Shown: piece after piece, positions 9,100 to 15,976 of the stretch
Layout of the letters: the number at the start of each line of letters is the position of its first letter
Position numbering within the stretch: position 1 is the stretch's first letter
Assembly (NCBI GenBank): GCA_002342785.1
Contig: DDQV01000121.1
Span: 1-22,022 of the forward strand
Length of the DNA stretch: 22,022 bases
Origin: Fusobacteriaceae bacterium UBA2433
GTDB taxonomy: Bacteria; Fusobacteriota; Fusobacteriia; Fusobacteriales; Fusobacteriaceae
Direction: 5' to 3'
Notes under the pieces: generated by a model
Told to the model about the DNA's origin: nothing
What the model saw: only the letters and a program-made list of their open reading frames with translations
Database searches by the model: none
Made by a program: the position numbers and the translations under genes

Positions 9100-10875
9100 T
9101 TATTTTTTTTCTAAATTATCAGAGATCATCTCTCCACACTCTTTGATTCTACCCTTCATCCCGCAATTTATACAATTATCACGACAATCTGGAGTAAGAG
9201 CTGCTTCCTTGGCTTTTTTTAATTCTTCCATATAAAATTTATGCGATACGCCTATATCTATCATATCCCACGGAAGTTTTACATCAGTTGATCTTTCGCC
9301 TATATAATCTTTTTCATCTAAATTTAATTCCTCTATAGCTTCTTTCCATCTATAAAATTGAAAATTTCTTCCATGATCTTCTAATTTTGCACCTTTAGAC
9401 CAAACTTTCTCTAATAATTCTCCAATTTTTTCATCTCCACGAGATAAAAATCCCTCTAAATATGATTTTTCTCTAAAATGCATCTTTAGAGTTGTATGTT
9501 TTGCCCTATAAAAAATATCTTTCAAGAGTTGATGTTTTCTTTCCATCTCCTCTATATTCATTTGTTCTACCCATTGAAATGGAGTATGAGGTTTAGGTAC
9601 AAAATTAGATACACTTACTGTTATATTTAATTTTTTTGTAAATGGTTTACACACCTTTATTACTTTCATTACTAACTCATGCATTCCCTTTAGATCTTTA
9701 TCAGTTTCAAATGGAAGTCCTATCATAAAATAAAATTTTAAAGATGCCCATCCAGCTTTTACTGCTGCAACTGCCGTTTCTAAAATCTCTTCCTCTGTCA
9801 CACCTTTATTTATAATATCTCTCATCCTTTGAGTCCCTGCTTCTGGTGCAAATGTAAATCCTGTTTTTTTACCACTTTGAATTTGTTTTGCAACTTCTAC
9901 AGAATATGGATTCATCCTTAGAGAAGGAAGTCCTATACTTAGATTATTACTACCATATTTTTTTTGTAAATTTGATAGTAAAGGATCTATCTTGCTATAA
10001 TCACTACTCGATAGTGAAGATAATGAAACTTCATTGTATCCTGTAGACCTGAGTGATTTTTCTATAAGAGATAAATTTTTTCCTAGTGTTCTCTCTCTTA
10101 CAGGTCTATATGTATAACCTGCTTGACAAAATCTACATCCTCTAGTACAACCTCTTTGAATCTCTATCGATACTCTATCATGAACTATCTTTACAAAAGG
10201 AACTATTTGATTGGCATAAAATTCTGTATTATCTAAATTATGAACTATAGCTTTTTTAATTTTTTTACCACTATGTAATTTAGGAATATATACTCCATCT
10301 ATATCTTTTATCAACTCTAATTTTTCTGCTTTAGTTTTATCTTTATTTGTCACAAATATTTTTGCAATTTCTGACATTACATCCTCTCCATCACCAATTA
10401 CAAAATAATCTATAAATCTACTCATAGGAGCAGGGTTTACTGTACACGTTCCTCCTGCCATAATAAGTGGATCATCTTCTGTTCTATCTTCTGGTCTAAA
10501 GGGTATTCCTGCTAAATCTAATGCATTTAATACATTGGTATAACTCATCTCATATGAAAGAGAAAACCCTATCACATCAAATTCTTTGAGAGGAGTTCTA
10601 CTTTCTAATGAAAACATTGGTATATTATTTTCTCTCATTACAGCTTCCATATCCTCTTGGGGAGAAAATCCTCTCTCTAATGAGAATCCATCAACTTTAT
10701 TTAGTGTATCGTATAATATTCTTATTCCAAGATTAGACATTCCTACCTCATATATATCTGGAAAAAATAAACACATATTTACTTTAAAATCTTTTTTATG
10801 AATACTATTTAATTCATTCCCCATATACTGAACTGGTTTTTCTACTAACAGTAGATATTTTTCTATATCAATCAT
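9100..10875 (-). CDS. Radical SAM protein, TIGR03960-like (B12-binding-like N-terminus)
   Basis: 591 residues. The first ~190 resemble the B12-binding-like domain seen before many radical SAM cores (FPDIYEVGMSNLG, VIGFSLSYEMSYTNVL, GGTCTVNPAP). The radical SAM core starts at CTRGCRFC: Cys243, Cys247 and Cys250 form the CxxxCxxC 4Fe-4S site. Later core motifs are FAPEAGTQRMRDIINK and SVSNFVPKPHTPFQW. A second cysteine group at the C-terminus (Cys564, 568, 571, 580) may bind another cluster or zinc. The family is widespread and, as far as I know, has no settled reaction; its usual partner DUF2344 is not next to it here. ATAAGGAG precedes the ATG. It is the last gene of the operon, 78 bases after the HD protein, and is followed by a terminator. 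Confidence 0.88.
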   Translation of the reverse strand: MIDIEKYLLLVEKPVQYMGNELNSIHKKDFKVNMCLFFPDIYEVGMSNLGIRILYDTLNKVDGFSLERGFSPQEDMEAVMRENNIPMFSLESRTPLKEFDVIGFSLSYEMSYTNVLNALDLAGIPFRPEDRTEDDPLIMAGGTCTVNPAPMSRFIDYFVIGDGEDVMSEIAKIFVTNKDKTKAEKLELIKDIDGVYIPKLHSGKKIKKAIVHNLDNTEFYANQIVPFVKIVHDRVSIEIQRGCTRGCRFCQAGYTYRPVRERTLGKNLSLIEKSLRSTGYNEVSLSSLSSSDYSKIDPLLSNLQKKYGSNNLSIGLPSLRMNPYSVEVAKQIQSGKKTGFTFAPEAGTQRMRDIINKGVTEEEILETAVAAVKAGWASLKFYFMIGLPFETDKDLKGMHELVMKVIKVCKPFTKKLNITVSVSNFVPKPHTPFQWVEQMNIEEMERKHQLLKDIFYRAKHTTLKMHFREKSYLEGFLSRGDEKIGELLEKVWSKGAKLEDHGRNFQFYRWKEAIEELNLDEKDYIGERSTDVKLPWDMIDIGVSHKFYMEELKKAKEAALTPDCRDNCINCGMKGRIKECGEMISDNLEKK

Positions 10876-10953
10876 AATATACTCCTTATATTTTTTTATT
10901 TTCTATTAAATCTTTTTTATTTTATCATATTTTTTTTATTTTATATAAAAAAA

Positions 10954-11373
10954 TTAACCTCTGTCATCTATCTCTTGAAATTTTTTTAATTTTTGATCTC
11001 CATTTGTTTTATGGTGATTTAAAATTAATTTAGCCAATTTCAAATCTATTTTTTTTAATTTTTCATATCCTAACTTTGGATGTTTATCTAACTGTTCATC
11101 CCCTAATAAAACTTTTTTTATCCTAGTAAAAAGAGATATCTTTTCCTTTCCACAATCATGTAAAAGAGCTAGTTTTAGATATTTTTCATCTTTATTTAAT
11201 AGACTATCTTTCCTTACCATTTGATAAACATTTATACTATGAACTTTATCGTAGTTATCCATATCTATAAAAATTTTATATTCTTCCTCTGTTAAAAATA
11301 ATTTTATCTTTTCTACTTTTTCTGTTTTTGGTTTTGCAAATAGATAATTTAATCCCTGTTTTATTCTACTCAT
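10954..11373 (-). CDS. Small HD-domain protein, probable metal-dependent phosphohydrolase
   Basis: 139 residues, nearly all HD domain. The metal-binding set looks complete: His45 (KVHSINVY), His72-Asp73 (LLHDCGK), His98 (DKHPKLGYE), His120/121 (LNHHKT) and a C-terminal Asp136 (EIDDRG). Stand-alone HD proteins of this size hydrolyse nucleotides or other phosphoesters, but nothing here fixes the substrate. No membrane segment or signal peptide. GGAGAG precedes the ATG. It starts 16 bases after the stop of the pseudouridine-synthase-like gene and so belongs to the same operon. Acting on nucleotides beside thymidine kinase would fit, but that is speculation. Confidence 0.8.
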   Translation of the reverse strand: MSRIKQGLNYLFAKPKTEKVEKIKLFLTEEEYKIFIDMDNYDKVHSINVYQMVRKDSLLNKDEKYLKLALLHDCGKEKISLFTRIKKVLLGDEQLDKHPKLGYEKLKKIDLKLAKLILNHHKTNGDQKLKKFQEIDDRG

Positions 11374-11389
11374 AATATCTCTCCAAAAA

Positions 11390-12244
11390 TTAGATTGTTT
11401 TTATTACTATCTTTTTATATTTTTTTCTTAAATTTTTTATATTACTAGCATTTTTACCAATAACTTCACCTTTTTTACTCTTAGCTACATAAAAAATATA
11501 GGTATCTTTTATTTTTTCTACTTTTAAAACATTTTCTTCAAAAACATTATCAATATCTTTTATTATAATCTCTTCTAATTCCTTAGATAAAATCATTTTT
11601 TCCAAAGTTAAATATTTTCCAGGAAGATTTTTTTTCTCTTTAGTTAATATATAACCAGACATTATCCTCACTTGTTTTGGCATAAATGAATTTCCTAAAA
11701 ATAATAAACTACCGTTATCATATGATATTTCTACACTTCTTATTTTTTCCTTTAACTTCTGACCTTTCCCATCGGTAAAGCCACTTACATCATAAGTCCC
11801 TGTAAGTTCTTCACATCTTTTTAATATCTCTTCTTCAGTTACCTTTATCTTATTTAATGGATAATTATATCTATACATCCTTCCCTCTATCATCTCAGGA
11901 AGAACTAAATTTGGCAGAGTTTTTTCTATCTTTGTGATCTTCATCTCATCTATTTTTTTATTAAATTTATCCTTTAATAAAACTTTATCTATCTTGTTAT
12001 TTGAATTTATATAAAGAATGTTTTCTTTGGCACTTACCTGACTATCGGTTCTTCCACCTTGTTGAACTCCCTTAGCCCAAGTAACTCCTAACTCACCTAA
12101 TATTTTTATAAACTCACCCTTTACAGATTTCTTTATAGAATTTTCATCTTTATTTTCATCGAAAGAGTGAAATTGTGTACCTCTATATGAAATATAAAAT
12201 AAATATCCAAATTTTGTTGTTTTTTCTAAACTTCTAAAGTTCAT
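11390..12244 (-). CDS. TruA-like RNA pseudouridine synthase with KH-like C-terminus
   Basis: 284 residues. The TruA signature GGRTDSQVSA holds the expected catalytic Asp67 (canonical GRTDAGVHA), after an N-terminal YISYRGTQFHS strand that matches the TruA opening. The second half keeps GRMYRYNYP (TruA RYLYRI region) and GNSFMPKQVRIMSGYIL (canonical GxxFLxxMVR). The last ~45 residues are extra: VIGKNASNIKNL (261-272) looks like the KH-domain loop VIGxxGxxIxxL, with Ala266 in place of the second Gly. It is therefore either a diverged TruA acting on positions 38-40 of tRNA or a paralogue with another RNA target. The ATG overlaps the end of the tdk-bioD gene by 11 bases, suggesting translational coupling. 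Confidence 0.82.
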   Translation of the reverse strand: MNFRSLEKTTKFGYLFYISYRGTQFHSFDENKDENSIKKSVKGEFIKILGELGVTWAKGVQQGGRTDSQVSAKENILYINSNNKIDKVLLKDKFNKKIDEMKITKIEKTLPNLVLPEMIEGRMYRYNYPLNKIKVTEEEILKRCEELTGTYDVSGFTDGKGQKLKEKIRSVEISYDNGSLLFLGNSFMPKQVRIMSGYILTKEKKNLPGKYLTLEKMILSKELEEIIIKDIDNVFEENVLKVEKIKDTYIFYVAKSKKGEVIGKNASNIKNLRKKYKKIVIKTI

Positions 12245-13457
12245 CTAAACCTCCATCATATTTCATCTCTTTTAAAATCTTTATACCACTTAGTTTCTCA
12301 ATTGTTTCTATATTATCTCTCAACAGAACTTTATCGATATTATTATCTTTATTATTAAAAATAATTCCTTTTATCATAATATCATTTCTTTTTAACGTTT
12401 CTATCGTTAATAAGGTATGGTTGATTGTTCCCAAAGAATTATTAGCTACTACTATTACTTCTGATTTTTTTCTATAATCTATCAAAAGATCCAAATATGT
12501 ATATCTATTGTTATATGGAACGAGTAGACCTCCTGCACCTTCAACATACAAAATTTCATTTTTTTTAATCTCTTGATCTATCTTCTTTTTGATCTTATCG
12601 ATAAAGATTTGTTTTCCATCTAACTCTGCTGCAATATGAGGAGACATTGGATTTTTAAAAAAATATGTATTTATTTCTTTAACATTTTTTTCTAAAAGAT
12701 CAGCATATTTTTTAGTATCTGATCCCTCTAAACTTTCTCCAAATAGTTCTGCTCCTGTCTCTATAGGTTTAAGTGCCATAACATTTTTTTTATTTTTAAG
12801 ATCTCCCTCTATCAATTTTAGAGTCACATGAGTTTTCCCAATCTCCGTTCCAGTTCCAACTATAAAATAAAGATTTCCCATATTGTCATCTCTATGTTTT
12901 ATTCTATGGCACTTTCTACATCTAGGTTCATATGCTTCTGTAGCTCCAACTAATACAATAAGATCATCATAATAAGCTGGTTCTCCATCTATCAATCTTT
13001 GAGATACTGTAGCGGGGTTTCCACACACAGCACAAATAGCTTGAAATTTATCTACATATTCAGCTCTAGCTAAAAGTTCATCCATAGGTTTAAAAGGTTC
13101 ACCCTTAAAATCTTTATCTAAACCTGCTACAATTACTCTCTTCCCCATATCTGCTAAATCTTCACAAAATTTTACAACTTCAGCTCCAAAAAATTGTACT
13201 TCATCTATCCCGATTACTTGTGCATCGCTATATTTTTCAAAAAATATTTTTTTCATCTCTTCTACACTATTTACTGGTATACCTTCTATAAAAGAATTAC
13301 TATGGGAAGCTAATTTTGAATCATCATACCTAATATCACTAGCATGTTTAAAAGCTACTACTTTTTGACGTGCATATTTAGATCTTCTCAATCTTTTTAT
13401 AAGTTCTTCACTTTTCCCTGAAAACATACTTCCAGTCACAACTTCTAACCAACCCAT
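12234..13457 (-). CDS. tdk-bioD: Thymidine kinase-dethiobiotin synthetase fusion
   Basis: Two complete enzymes in one frame (407 residues from the ATG at 13457). Residues 1-192 are a type II thymidine kinase: P-loop GSMFSGKS (9-16), DEVQFF (85-90), zinc cysteines 142, 145, 180, 183. Residues 193-407 are dethiobiotin synthetase: P-loop GTGTEIGKT (201-209), KPIETGA (230-236), EGAGGLLVP (306-314), GTINHTLLTIETL. Each half has normal length, so they are joined end to end with almost no linker (HRDDNMGNL). The ATG matches where type II kinases begin; an in-frame GTG at 13490 would add 11 residues. Neither start has an ideally spaced ribosome site (AGAAGG sits one base before the ATG). It leads an operon and overlaps the next gene by 11 bases. 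Confidence 0.92.
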   Translation of the reverse strand: MGWLEVVTGSMFSGKSEELIKRLRRSKYARQKVVAFKHASDIRYDDSKLASHSNSFIEGIPVNSVEEMKKIFFEKYSDAQVIGIDEVQFFGAEVVKFCEDLADMGKRVIVAGLDKDFKGEPFKPMDELLARAEYVDKFQAICAVCGNPATVSQRLIDGEPAYYDDLIVLVGATEAYEPRCRKCHRIKHRDDNMGNLYFIVGTGTEIGKTHVTLKLIEGDLKNKKNVMALKPIETGAELFGESLEGSDTKKYADLLEKNVKEINTYFFKNPMSPHIAAELDGKQIFIDKIKKKIDQEIKKNEILYVEGAGGLLVPYNNRYTYLDLLIDYRKKSEVIVVANNSLGTINHTLLTIETLKRNDIMIKGIIFNNKDNNIDKVLLRDNIETIEKLSGIKILKEMKYDGGLDEL

Positions 13458-13537
13458 ACCTTCTGTTACTATAAATTGCAATTCCCTCACCCCATCTATA
13501 TAATTATTAACTAAGTATTTTTAAAATTAAATCTATC

Positions 13538-13584
13538 AACCCAATAAAAAAATAGGGTTCTTCCTCTTTCTAAAAACGCCCCTA
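13538..13584 (-). promoter_or_regulatory. Possible attenuator-like leader hairpins before tdk-bioD
   Basis: On the minus strand TAGGGG (13584-13579) can pair with CCCTA (13557-13553), which is followed at once by seven T, as in a terminator with a 21-22 nt loop. The same CCC can instead pair as AACCC (13559-13555) with GGGTT (13542-13538). The two pairings exclude each other. The stems are only 5 bp, so this is a weak call. Confidence 0.3.
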
Positions 13585-13655
13585 CTCTATCTAAATTTTT
13601 CATTTCAACTAACAAATTATTGTCAGATTAAAATAACATTTAATTTAAACTCCCT

Positions 13656-13683
13656 ATTATAATTTTTTATTTTTTTCTTTAAA
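13656..13683 (-). promoter_or_regulatory. Candidate promoter of tdk-bioD operon
   Basis: On the minus strand, -35 TTTAAA (13683-13678), 16-base spacer, perfect -10 TATAAT (13661-13656). It would leave a leader of about 190 nt before the ATG at 13457. The -35 is weak. Confidence 0.4.
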
Positions 13684-13866
13684 TACAGATTAAATTGTAG
13701 CATATTTTCGACCTTATTTCAATTTAGCATTTTTCTAAATCGTTCAAATTTTTCTTAAAATTTATTCTTATATTTTCTTTATTTATTTAACTTTCTTTAA
13801 AAAAATTATAATGTCAAACTATAGATAAATTTTAGTGTCATAGATATATTAAGTAATTTTAAATTA

Positions 13867-13875
13867 TGTTACAAT
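13867..13875 (+). promoter_or_regulatory. Candidate extended -10 promoter of uppP
   Basis: TGTTACAAT is an extended -10 (TGn followed by TACAAT) about 33 bases before the uppP ATG. No good -35 stands upstream, which extended -10 promoters tolerate. A second TATAAT lies at 13807-13812, also without a good -35. Confidence 0.4.
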
Positions 13876-13907
13876 ATATAGAATTTTATTTTAATCAGGA
13901 GGAGTAT

Positions 13908-14741
13908 ATGAATTTTTTAGAAATTATAAAAGTGGTTATATTAGGTGTCGTTGAGGGAATTACAGAGTGGCTTCCTATAAGTAGTACAGGACATATGATA
14001 TTAGTCGATGAATATTTAAATCTTAATGTAACCAATTCATTCAAGGAGATGTTTTTTGTGGTTATTCAATTAGGTGCTATTTTTGCAGTAGTGATCCTTT
14101 ATTTTAATAGATTATTTCCTTTTTCTTTCAAAAACAAATTTTCAATAAAAAAAGAAACTCTAACTATGTGGTATAAAATTATTGTTGCATGTATTCCAGC
14201 AGGTGTTATTGGTATTCTATTCGATGATAAAATAAATGCTCTTTTTTATAATTATCTAACTGTCGCTATCACATTAATTGTATTTGGTATATTTTTCATC
14301 TTGATTGAAAATTATAATAAAGGTAATATTCCAAAGATAAAATCAATTTCAGAGATAACTTATAAAACAGCTTTAATTATAGGTTTATTTCAACTTATAG
14401 CAGCAGTATTTCCCGGTACATCACGTTCTGGAGCAACTATTCTTGGAGCACTTTTAATTGGAGTTTCGAGAACAGTTGCTGCTGAATTTACATTTTTTCT
14501 TGCTGTACCTGTAATGTTAGGAGCTAGTTTACTTAAATTATTAAAATTTGGTTTTAATTTTACTGGTTCAGAAATATCAACACTTATAATTGGTATGTTC
14601 GTTGCCTTTATAGTTTCCATCTTAGCAATAAAATTTCTTATGCAATATATTAAAAAACACGATTTTAAAGTTTTTGGTTGGTATAGGATTATACTTGGTA
14701 TAGTTGTTCTTTTATATTTTGGTATGAAAACTACCTTGTAG
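13908..14741 (+). CDS. uppP: Undecaprenyl-diphosphate phosphatase (BacA family)
   Basis: Inner-membrane enzyme that removes a phosphate from undecaprenyl diphosphate so that the lipid carrier for peptidoglycan and other glycans is recycled; extra copies give bacitracin resistance in several bacteria. The protein has 277 residues and is strongly hydrophobic, with about eight membrane helices. Both family signatures are present: EGITEWLPISSTGH (16-29) with the Glu16/Glu20 pair and His29, and PGTSRSG (about 169-175). The start is the ATG after AGGAGG (13899-13904); an in-frame ATG 42 bases upstream has no ribosome site and would add a polar tail. Its own terminator follows, so it is probably a single-gene unit. 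Confidence 0.96.
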   Translation: MNFLEIIKVVILGVVEGITEWLPISSTGHMILVDEYLNLNVTNSFKEMFFVVIQLGAIFAVVILYFNRLFPFSFKNKFSIKKETLTMWYKIIVACIPAGVIGILFDDKINALFYNYLTVAITLIVFGIFFILIENYNKGNIPKIKSISEITYKTALIIGLFQLIAAVFPGTSRSGATILGALLIGVSRTVAAEFTFFLAVPVMLGASLLKLLKFGFNFTGSEISTLIIGMFVAFIVSILAIKFLMQYIKKHDFKVFGWYRIILGIVVLLYFGMKTTL

Positions 14742-14763
14742 TAACTTTAGATATTATTTTGAT

Positions 14764-14796
14764 AAAGCCATTATTTTATGGCTTTTTTTATTTTTT
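14764..14796 (+). terminator. Intrinsic terminator after uppP
   Basis: AAAGCCAT (14764-14771) and ATGGCTTT (14778-14785) form a perfect 8-bp stem with a 6-nt loop, followed by a T-run. It lies 23 bases past the uppP stop. Confidence 0.92.
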
Positions 14797-14833
14797 AGAG
14801 ATCCTTGACTTTTTTATTTTTTTTAAATTTTAC

Positions 14834-14862
14834 TTCACCTCACTTTTAAATAAGGTTATAAT
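14834..14862 (+). promoter_or_regulatory. Candidate promoter of the AraC-type regulator gene
   Basis: -35 TTCACC (14834-14839), 17-base spacer, perfect -10 TATAAT (14857-14862). The start would be near 14869, leaving a leader of about 70 nt. Confidence 0.6.
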
Positions 14863-14940
14863 AAAGTTAAAACAAAATCAATTAAGAAAGGAAACTATCA
14901 TTAAAAATAAATTAGCATAAATTATAAAGGAGACAATTTT

Positions 14941-15780
14941 ATGAATTACACCCCTCTACTAAAGGAGATTATCGATTATATTGAGATAAATATCGATAGA
15001 CCAATTACTCTTGATGAGATCTCAACTAACTTTTTCATCTCAAAATTTCATTTTCATAGAATTTTTAAAGTTTATACTGGTATTTCCTTTGGACAATATA
15101 CAAATAAACGAAGATTGCAATATATTGGTGATGACATTTTAAATTATAAAACTACAGAGATTTGGAAAATTGCTCTTAAATATTCCTATACCCATCCACA
15201 AATCTTAAATAGAATTTTTAAAAAACATTATAATACTACTCCTACAAATTATAGAAAAGATATGATCCGAAAAATTATACAAGATAAACTCATTATCTTA
15301 GAAAAAGAAACTATATCTTTAAATGGAAAAATTACAATAGATCTTTCTTTAGATTTTTTAAAAAAAACAAAAGTTTATGGAATCACTTATTCTATAGATC
15401 TTACTAAAACACCTCTTATTGAAAATGAAGTCATAGAATTTATAAAAAAAAAATCACAAGATTTTATAGCTACACCAAAACTAACAAAATTTTATTATAT
15501 CTCTATTAAAAGAACTAAAAAAAATCATACCTTTGGTTTTTTCACTGATAATAAATTTGAGTTTGATGAGTGTTTTACTATTCCTTCTGGACTCTATGCT
15601 CTTCTACAATACTCTGGCGATAGATTATATAATTCCTTAGATATTGTCTTCAATGACATAAAAAGTATCTTTGTTAAAGAACATCTCATTCCCCATGTAG
15701 ATAATTTTGAATTAGTTCAACAATTTTTTGATGATCCAACTCATTATTCCATTATCATTCCTGTAGAAGTGAAGGAATAA
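14941..15780 (+). CDS. AraC-family regulator with GyrI-like ligand domain (Rob-like)
   Basis: 279 residues. The DNA-binding part is N-terminal: about 1-105 hold two helix-turn-helix units (ITLDEISTNFFISKFHFHRIFK, abbreviated here as LDEIS...FHFHRIFK, then WKIALKYSYTHPQILNRIFK and TPTNYRK). Residues ~120-279 resemble the GyrI/effector-binding fold of Rob and BmrR-type drug sensors (KVYGITY, GLYALLQYSGD, IIPVEVKE). This layout, helix-turn-helix first and ligand domain last, is that of Rob-like multidrug regulators. AAAGGAG precedes the ATG. It sits 196 bases before an efflux operon on the same strand but has its own promoter and terminator, so it probably senses a pump substrate and activates the operon. 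The ligand is unknown. Confidence 0.88.
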   Translation: MNYTPLLKEIIDYIEINIDRPITLDEISTNFFISKFHFHRIFKVYTGISFGQYTNKRRLQYIGDDILNYKTTEIWKIALKYSYTHPQILNRIFKKHYNTTPTNYRKDMIRKIIQDKLIILEKETISLNGKITIDLSLDFLKKTKVYGITYSIDLTKTPLIENEVIEFIKKKSQDFIATPKLTKFYYISIKRTKKNHTFGFFTDNKFEFDECFTIPSGLYALLQYSGDRLYNSLDIVFNDIKSIFVKEHLIPHVDNFELVQQFFDDPTHYSIIIPVEVKE

Positions 15781-15804
15781 AAATTATATAAAATAATTTA
15801 TTTC

Positions 15805-15832
15805 AATACGATAGATTTTATCGTATTTTTTA
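15805..15832 (+). terminator. Intrinsic terminator after the AraC-type gene
   Basis: AATACGATA (15805-15813) and TATCGTATT (15819-15827) form a perfect 9-bp stem with a 5-nt loop and a T-run. It separates the regulator transcript from the efflux operon. Confidence 0.9.
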
Positions 15833-15848
15833 ATGTAGCAAGAATGGT

Positions 15849-15878
15849 TTAACTCTTCTTAAAAAAAAATGCTAAAAT
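15849..15878 (+). promoter_or_regulatory. Candidate promoter of the efflux operon
   Basis: -35 TTAACT (15849-15854), 18-base spacer, -10 TAAAAT (15873-15878) preceded by TGC, an extended -10. The weak -35 would fit a promoter that needs an activator. The leader would be about 90 nt. Confidence 0.45.
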
Positions 15879-15930
15879 TTAACAGATTAATTATTTCAAC
15901 CTTTAGGTTTATTTAATTTTTAAAAATTTT

Positions 15931-15956
15931 GTGTATGTGTATAAACGCATAGACAC
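15931..15956 (+). promoter_or_regulatory. Imperfect inverted repeat before the efflux operon
   Basis: GTGTATG (15931-15937) faces CATAGACAC (15948-15956), an imperfect dyad with about 10 bases between, ending 20 bases before the ATG. It could be an operator, or a leader hairpin near the ribosome site. It is GC-richer than its surroundings. Confidence 0.35.
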
Positions 15957-15976
15957 TTAAAAATAGGAGGATATAG

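Larger units (their letters stand above)
13458..13907. other. Divergent intergenic region tdk-bioD / uppP (450 bases)
   Basis: Regulatory gap between divergently read genes. It holds a candidate minus promoter (13656-13683), a long minus leader with competing short hairpins (13538-13584), and a candidate plus promoter for uppP (13867-13875). TGTCA occurs at about 13621, 13812 and 13836 on the plus strand. I found no TTGTAAACC-type biotin (BirA) operator and no ORF with a ribosome site. Confidence 0.6.

Noticed and set aside
12870..12890. Frameshift or misassembly creating the fusion
   Set aside because: Both halves are in the same frame with all motifs intact and normal lengths; nothing in the local sequence (no long homopolymer at the junction) points to an error. 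Read data would still settle it.
13458..13907. Biotin (BirA) operator before the tdk-bioD fusion
   Set aside because: Looked for TTGTAAACC with an inverted GGTTTACAA half; none is present. The TGTCA words are too short and irregular to claim an operator.
14390..14620. Minus-strand frame inside uppP
   Set aside because: Antisense shadow of a clear membrane protein gene; no ribosome site. The same applies to frames at 6385-6642, 8267-8473, 10586-10801, 16314-16523 and 19952-20140.
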